In this document: positions 59,201 through 64,000 of the stretch, in pieces
Position numbering within the stretch: the first letter of the stretch is position 1
Layout: each line of letters begins with the position of its first letter
Assembly (NCBI RefSeq): GCF_000153305.1
Contig: NZ_CH724110.1
Location: 153,082-217,081, forward strand
Length of the DNA stretch: 64,000 bases
Direction: 5' to 3'
Source of the DNA: Oceanicola granulosus HTCC2516
GTDB taxonomy: Bacteria; Pseudomonadota; Alphaproteobacteria; Rhodobacterales; Rhodobacteraceae
Program-made: the position numbers and the translations under genes
Notes under the pieces: model-generated
Told to the model about the DNA's origin: nothing
The model's database searches: none
What the model saw: the letters and a program-made list of their open reading frames with translations, nothing else

Positions 59201-59398
59201 GTTGGCGAACAGGTAGCCGAGGTGGATCTTGCCCTCGTTCCAGCGGCTCGCGGCGGTCATCGGGGCGTCGGCGACCTCGTATAGGTCGACCCGCACGCCT
59301 CGATCGGCCAACTCCAGCGCAACGAGCGCGCCCTGAATACCCGAGCCGAGGACAGCAACCGGACCGCAAAACCCACGAGACCTCGTTGCCATTCTCAC
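56279..59398 (-). CDS. Triple fusion: FAD-dependent oxidoreductase, GT2 glycosyltransferase, FkbM-type methyltransferase
   Basis: The protein has 1039 residues in one uninterrupted frame. Residues about 10-400 begin with VAVLGSGIQGALVALELADRG, a dinucleotide-binding motif of DAO-type FAD oxidoreductases. Residues about 428-690 are a GT-A/GT2 domain: EIDVLIPAYNAEGFLQKALDSL, then SVDLSDDAT and FHDDQLEPNF. After a Pro/Ala linker (about 735-770) an FkbM-family SAM methyltransferase follows: VLDVGANVGNHSIGL (about 810-824), SFEPN and VIKIDVEGMETQVLHGAAKL (about 914-933). It could oxidise, glycosylate and O-methylate one glycan or carrier. I know of no characterised protein with this order. It heads the sulfotransferase/glycosyltransferase run. 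Confidence 0.85.
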   Translation of the reverse strand: MRMATRSRGFCGPVAVLGSGIQGALVALELADRGVRVDLYEVADAPMTAASRWNEGKIHLGYLFANDPSGRTAPGLVDGAAAFSAMADRYIGRSRIEASRSSPFTYAVHADSLLSPEQVLDHARRVGEMVDANRARLGPAVQLQDAPLFERVSDAERSSQYDPATIIGAVRTPEVALNPHVVADAVTQAVLSHPRISFLGNHRVRQVTRETDGLSVHTLRANQEMARETYKHVVNALWANRLLIDAGLGLVPPRPWLFRYKLAAHARLSRPLPLIGSTTIVLGGFGDIVNFGEHLYLSWYPAGRIGSSTALAPPDWHSAVTPELKAATWESFRTELGRIDRHLAAQGGQLGESVDVQGGVIFSWGETDVSDPSGEIHQRHDIGPRTHDGYTSVDTGKWCMAPLFATETADRIAPAIRTYPAATSPPPAEIDVLIPAYNAEGFLQKALDSLSAQTFARFRAIISVDLSDDATAEVAHRHARNDHRFVVIEQVERQHWVGGFNALIERVTAPRFCFLFHDDQLEPNFLELLDHALTRHPTALGTSCRTLMHGVSDGVTAPEIRGTMVERLRKMVEQFGSSGNFVRGVLMHSRAIEAGLRMPEGYSPDGRRSVALYDVAVARMGEIVCEPNALYHKLMWQGSTTDAWRRKPPPTIKQRVTFLAAYLKVVLDCDIDAATKVELTGALTAGCGRQLKRDKAVPAGHDADRFAASLLAMHQAGVDLDALATAQPAALNATAPPRNSDKAAPPPSLPHQTGKPSSHKTQIRFREKAYSLCLPNRDEDQIQKFLADQQVPYEEEMLGDMIGRTVAGTAVLDVGANVGNHSIGLAAYTDCQIYSFEPNRSLAEAIRQSAELNGFADRVHVVQAGAGRRRSWATLLEGSPENIGRWQLELGAEQGHAGVDRIEIVTLDSVAYDLPVSVIKIDVEGMETQVLHGAAKLIARDRPAIYCEAKTSKEFRNVYRILDGFDYMLVGTFNRSPTHLFLPRESSEELRKVEHIRHLELKNAFVARSKIARLRSELREATRCQPWQPGAAHKRRDRS

Positions 59399-59663
59399 TC
59401 CGTCAGTTCACGATACAAGACTGCCCGCGAGATTTAGCCATGTTTGGGCGGCGGATGCTAGATGTGACCCCCTCTCGGATTGCGATGTGAACCGCCCCGG
59501 TTTTTCCCCGTGTCGCCATCGGACGAGGGCGGCGCGAACAGCACTATGCCGCGTGCCGAGGTGGCGCGGGTGACACCGCTATCGGCGCAGACGACGTCCC
59601 TGCGGGTGGAAGTCCGTGAACCTGCTGGCCCGCTCCCTCGAGCAGGCTAGGGCTTCGATAGGT
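59399..59663. other. Intergenic region between rmlA and the fusion gene, possible mobile-element remnant
   Basis: No gene is apparent. GATGTGA occurs twice in direct orientation (59461-59467 and 59484-59490), a spacing seen in terminal repeats of some insertion sequences. GGGTGGAAGTCC near 59608 recalls a phrase of group II intron domain I. A CCTGCT/AGCAGG stem (about 59620-59646) lies just beyond the rmlA stop and could end the rml transcript, although it lacks a T-tract. None of these is conclusive. Confidence 0.3.
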
Positions 59664-60566
59664 TCAGCTCTGTTCCACGAGACTCAGTAAATATTGCCCG
59701 TAGGCGGTTTTCTCGAACAGCGCGGCGCGGTCGCGTAGCGCGTCGGCGTCGATCCAGCCCTGTCCGTAGGCGATCTCGTCGGGGCTGCCGGTCTGCAGCC
59801 CCTGCCGGCTCTCCAGAGTGCGGACGAAGTTGCCTGCGTCGAGCAGCGAGTCATGGGTGCCGGTGTCGAGCCAAGCGAAGCCGCGCCCCATGCGCTCGAC
59901 CGAGAGCTTGCTCTCGTCAAGGTAGCTTTCGAGCAGGCTCGCGATCTCCAACTCGCCACGCGCCGAGGGCTGCACGAACCGAGCCCGCTCCGAAGCGGAG
60001 CGATCGAGGAAATACAGGCCGGTCACGGCGTAGTTCGAGGGGGGGATCGCAGGTTTCTCGATGATCGAGCGGGCTCGCCCACGCTCATCGAAATCGACCA
60101 CGCCATAGCGCTCCGGGCTGGCAACGTGGTAGCCGAACACGGTGCCCCCCTCGATGCGCGCATCGGCCTGCGCCAGGATTTCGGGCAGGCCGTGACCGAA
60201 GAAGATGTTGTCGCCGAGCACCATGGCGGAGGGTGCTCCGGCCAAGAAATCCTCGGCCAGGATATAGGCTTGGGCGAGGCCGTCCGGGCTGGGCTGCTCG
60301 ATGTAGGTGAGCGAGATACCCCACTGGCTGCCGTCCTCGAGCAGTCGCCGGAACTGCAACTGGTCCTCCGGAGTGGTGATTACCGCGATTTCGCGGATGC
60401 CAGCCAGCATCAGCACCGACAGCGGGTAGTAGATCATTGGCTTGTCGTAGACCGGCAGGAGCTGCTTCGAGACCCCCATGGTGATGGGGTAGAGCCGTGT
60501 CCCGGAGCCACCGGCGAGAATTATGCCTTTGCGGCGGATCGTTCGGGCATGAAGGGCGGCGTTCAT
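59664..60566 (-). CDS. rmlA: Glucose-1-phosphate thymidylyltransferase
   Basis: From ATG at 60566 the protein has 300 residues. The nucleotide-binding signature GIILAGGSGTRLYPITMGVSKQLLPVYDKPMIYYPLS (in pieces, about 14-50) and VLGDNIFFGHGL are diagnostic of RmlA/RfbA. It makes dTDP-glucose from glucose-1-phosphate and dTTP, the first step to dTDP-L-rhamnose. It is the last gene of rmlBDCA, 37 bases after rmlC. The open frame extends upstream in an unrelated Arg/Ser-rich stretch that was excluded. Confidence 0.96.
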   Translation of the reverse strand: MNAALHARTIRRKGIILAGGSGTRLYPITMGVSKQLLPVYDKPMIYYPLSVLMLAGIREIAVITTPEDQLQFRRLLEDGSQWGISLTYIEQPSPDGLAQAYILAEDFLAGAPSAMVLGDNIFFGHGLPEILAQADARIEGGTVFGYHVASPERYGVVDFDERGRARSIIEKPAIPPSNYAVTGLYFLDRSASERARFVQPSARGELEIASLLESYLDESKLSVERMGRGFAWLDTGTHDSLLDAGNFVRTLESRQGLQTGSPDEIAYGQGWIDADALRDRAALFEKTAYGQYLLSLVEQS

Positions 60567-60603
60567 GAAGACCTCGAAAGAGCGGCTTCGAAGGGGCGGG
60601 CGG

Positions 60604-61161
60604 TCAGACCGTGAAGGGGCTGGTCCAGTCGGCAAATTGCGGCGCAGCCCGGTCCTTGTTCGACAGGGTCGCCGTGACAGGGTCGATACCCCAGTCGATG
60701 CCCAGATCGGGATCGTCCCAGGCCACCGCGCCGTCGCAGTCGGGTGCGTAGATGTCCGAGCACTTGTAGAGCAGGTCGACATCCGGAGTCAGTGTCGCGA
60801 AGCCGTGCAGGAAGCCCGCCGGCACAAACAGCTGGCGGCCGTTCTCGGCCGAGAGATCCACCGCGACATGGCGGCCATAGGTCGGCGAGCCACGCCGCGC
60901 ATCGACGGCCACGTCGCGCACCGTGCCGCGGGCGACCCGGACCAGCTTGGCCTGCGCATGCGGCGGGCTCTGGTAATGCAGGGCGCGCACGGTGCCCTTC
61001 GGAGCCGAATAGGAATGGTTGTCCTGCACGAAATCGATCTCGATCCCATGCCCGCGCAGCGTCTCTCGGTTCCAGCTCTCCATGAACCAACCGCGATCGT
61101 CGCCGAAGCGGCGTGGCTCGAGGATCAGCACGCCGGGCAGCGCGGTCTCGGTGATCTTCAT
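60604..61161 (-). CDS. rmlC: dTDP-4-dehydrorhamnose 3,5-epimerase
   Basis: The protein has 185 residues, normal for RmlC. The start MKITETALPGVLILEPRRFGDDRGWF (in pieces), the catalytic His at 62 in RALHYQ and the later VPAGFLHGFATL and YKCSDIY motifs are complete. It epimerises C3 and C5 of dTDP-4-dehydro-6-deoxyglucose. It overlaps rmlD by 4 bases. Confidence 0.96.
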   Translation of the reverse strand: MKITETALPGVLILEPRRFGDDRGWFMESWNRETLRGHGIEIDFVQDNHSYSAPKGTVRALHYQSPPHAQAKLVRVARGTVRDVAVDARRGSPTYGRHVAVDLSAENGRQLFVPAGFLHGFATLTPDVDLLYKCSDIYAPDCDGAVAWDDPDLGIDWGIDPVTATLSNKDRAAPQFADWTSPFTV

Positions 61162-62038
61162 GTTGTCATTTTGACGTGTTTCAGCACCGCGTCGAGCCCG
61201 ATGTGCCAGTCTGGCCGTGCAAGGTCGAAAGCGGCTTCAGTCGTTCGACAGTCGAGCCGCGAGTTCAGCGGTCGCGGCGCGGGGGTGGGGTAGTCGGCAC
61301 TGGGGATCTCCTCGATCCGACAATCGAGCCCGGCCCGCGCCATGATCTCGCGCGCGAACCCGGCCCAGCTGGTGTCCGGCGTGCCCGAGAAATGATAGAT
61401 CCCGCTCTTTCCCGGATCGGCTGCAAGCGCTTCGGCAATGGTTGCGCAAGCACGTGCGATGGCGTCGGCCGGGGTCGGGCCGCCGGCTTGGTCGGCCACC
61501 ACGCGCAGCTCGTCGCGCTCGGTGCCGAGCCGCAGCATCGTCTTCACGAAATTTGCCCCATGCGCCGAGAACACCCACGACGAGCGCAGCACTGCCCAGC
61601 CGGCAGGATTCGCGGCCATTGCCACGCCCTGCTCGCCCAGGAGCTTGGTGCGTCCATAGACGCCGAGTGGTGCCGTGGTCGCGTCGGTCGCATAGGGCGC
61701 GTCGTCTGCGCCGTTGAAGACGTAGTCAGTCGAGATATGCACGATAGGCAGTCCCGCCTCAGCCGCCAACCGGGCCAGCGCGGCGGGCGCTTCGGCGTTG
61801 AGTGCATGCGCGGCCGGCTCCTCGGTCTCGGCCGCGTCCACGGCGGTCCAGGCGGCGGCGTTGATCAGTGCATCAGGGCGGAACGTGTCCAACGTCCGGC
61901 GCACCACCTCCATCGCCGCACCGGGTCGTGACAGGTCGGCTTCGTCGCGGCCCAGGCAACGGATTTCGTAGCCAGTGCCCGACAGGCGGGCCAGTTCGCG
62001 CGCGACTTGGCCCGAGCGGCCGAGAACAAGTAGCCGCA

Positions 62039-62039
<1 letters not shown>
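61158..62039 (-). CDS. rmlD: dTDP-4-dehydrorhamnose reductase
   Basis: From ATG at 62039 the protein has 293 residues. The NAD(P)-binding start LLVLGRSGQVARELA, NAAAWTAVDAAE (about 59-70) and the SDR residues in HISTDYVFNG and YGRTKLLGE identify RmlD. It reduces the 4-keto group to give dTDP-L-rhamnose. The ATG overlaps the rmlB stop codon by one base (TAATG), so the two are translationally coupled. Confidence 0.96.
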
Positions 62040-63097
<1,058 letters not shown>

Positions 63098-63387
63098 CGG
63101 TTGTCCCTTTTCATTATCCTGACAGCTTACGCTGACTGAGCCGGAACAGTTTTCATAGGGCGGTCGCCCCCACTGGAGCGACTAAGCGTTATCGGGCAAT
63201 GGAGTCCTTCATCGGGTATCCGAGTCGAACTGCGCCGCCGGCGCTGTCCGTCGCGGGGCGCGGACATCCTGGCCGACGCAACCGCGCCAACGCAACCTAG
63301 GGTAGAAAGTGGCTCCGTTTCAGCATGTCGTGGTCTTGTTCCGGCCGATGGAGCGGCCGAGGCTCCCGCCTTCAGGTCAGGCGGCCC
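63098..63387. other. Upstream region of the rml operon
   Basis: No gene is recognisable. GATAAT occurs on the - strand (63113-63118), 16 bases before the rmlB start, and could be a -10 element, but no matching -35 is evident. The part beyond about 63300 leads into the degraded hypothetical gene. Confidence 0.35.
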
Positions 63388-63948
63388 CTAGACTTGCAGC
63401 CTGTACCAGCGCCAGAAAGCCCGTCGCCGCCGGCTCGCGGCCCGGCGCCGGCGGCGGTCGAGCGCCTTCAGCTCTCGCTGCAAGCGCCTGCCCCGGACCG
63501 ACACGCCCGACCCCGACACCTCCGGAAACAGGTCGACGGCCAGGCGCGTCCTCAATCGACAGACCTGCCGCCGCGATCTGGTCCTGTGCGTCCTGCCGCG
63601 CCGACTCGTCCGGCCCGACCAGCGCACGGCCGATTTCCTCATACTCCGGCGAGACGATACCGAGGTCGAGGAAACTCTCGCCGGGACCGTCCAGCATGGC
63701 CGCGGCTTTGGTCGCGACTTGCCGCTTCAGCCGTGCGTCGCGCAACCGGCGGTGACGGAGGTAGTCCCATTGCAGGTCGGCGAGGTGCCGCACCAGGATC
63801 CGCTGGTACGCCGTGGCGGGGCTAATTCCGCGTTCAGGGCCTCCATCAGCTGGTCGAACTGGGCAGGATCTTCATCTCGCCACAGGCTGGGAGCGCCCAG
63901 CCAGGCCGTCGTGGGGTCGCTCGGGTAGGTTTGCAACTCTTGGCTCAT
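63388..63948 (-). pseudogene. Hypothetical gene broken by two compensating frameshifts
   Basis: Reading starts at ATG 63948 (MSQELQTYPSDPTTAWLG) and runs sensibly to ALNAELAP near 63815. The natural continuation ATAYQRILVRHLADLQWDYL lies in the next frame, consistent with one lost base near CCCCGCCACG. That frame reads well to about AAAGLSIEDA near 63540. There the sensible C-terminus (AVDLFPEVSG, later RAFWRWYRLQV and stop at 63388) returns to the first frame, implying one extra base. Both joins are supported by base preference at third codon positions. The intact product would have about 185 residues, with a basic C-terminus. I do not recognise the family. Sequencing error is an alternative to true decay. 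Confidence 0.6.
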
Positions 63949-64000
63949 ATGAAGCTCCGTTCGGCTGGCACCAGGAAGGGGCTGCGAACTCGTCGGCTCG

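Overview
The window is very GC-rich and carries a complete repABC replication/partition cassette (repA, repB, repC with parS-type palindromes), so it lies on a plasmid or chromid. RepABC, the LEPR-XLL giant exported protein, the HWE-type histidine kinase and the density of ABC importers together suggest an alphaproteobacterium, most likely of the Rhodobacteraceae. That placement is inference from gene content. I see no tRNA, rRNA, CRISPR array or intact insertion sequence.

Layout. 1-4845 (-): N-terminal part of a giant LEPR-XLL exported/adhesin-like protein that runs off the window. 5146-7405 (+): a two-gene operon, Fe(II)/2-oxoglutarate oxygenase plus TPR/ATP-grasp protein. 7401-10982: repABC module with parS-like sites and a candidate counter-transcribed RNA. 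11049-14574: zinc alcohol dehydrogenase with an SRPBCC membrane protein, and a divergent PiT phosphate permease. 14584-28257 (-): a 14-gene, mostly overlapping operon. It contains a 2-aminobenzoyl-CoA monooxygenase/reductase-type flavoprotein, SDR, MarR regulator, enoyl-CoA hydratase, acyl-CoA dehydrogenase, aryl-CoA ligase, a Liv-type ABC importer, thioesterase, Rid protein and thiolase. A divergent hydratase/3-hydroxyacyl-CoA dehydrogenase (28394-30334) shares its control region. Together these read as uptake, CoA activation, hydroxylating dearomatisation and beta-oxidation of anthranilate (2-aminobenzoate) or a close relative such as salicylate.

30443-32884 (+): hybrid HWE histidine kinase behind an EcfG-like promoter. 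32889-36558 (-): paoABC-type molybdenum aldehyde oxidoreductase. 36655-40869 (-): ugpBAEC glycerol-3-phosphate/glycerophosphodiester importer. 41021-52235: a GntR-controlled divergon. One arm holds an RraA-like protein, a sugar-type ABC importer, a COG3618 lactonase-like hydrolase, a beta-hydroxyacid dehydrogenase and an FAD-linked hydroxyacid dehydrogenase. The other arm holds a CaiB-type CoA-transferase, an enoyl-CoA hydratase and the importer ATPase. Its substrate is unknown.

52463-59398 (-): glycan genes with unusual fusions: a GT4-GT2 double glycosyltransferase, a sulfotransferase-like protein, and an FAD oxidoreductase-GT2-FkbM methyltransferase fusion. 59664-63097 (-): rmlBDCA for dTDP-L-rhamnose. 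63388-63948 (-): a doubly frameshifted hypothetical gene.

Two patterns cut across these regions. GC-rich stem-loops sit just 3' of all three ABC substrate-binding-protein genes, suggesting differential mRNA stability within the operons. The catabolic blocks also have recognisable operator palindromes next to their own MarR and GntR regulators.
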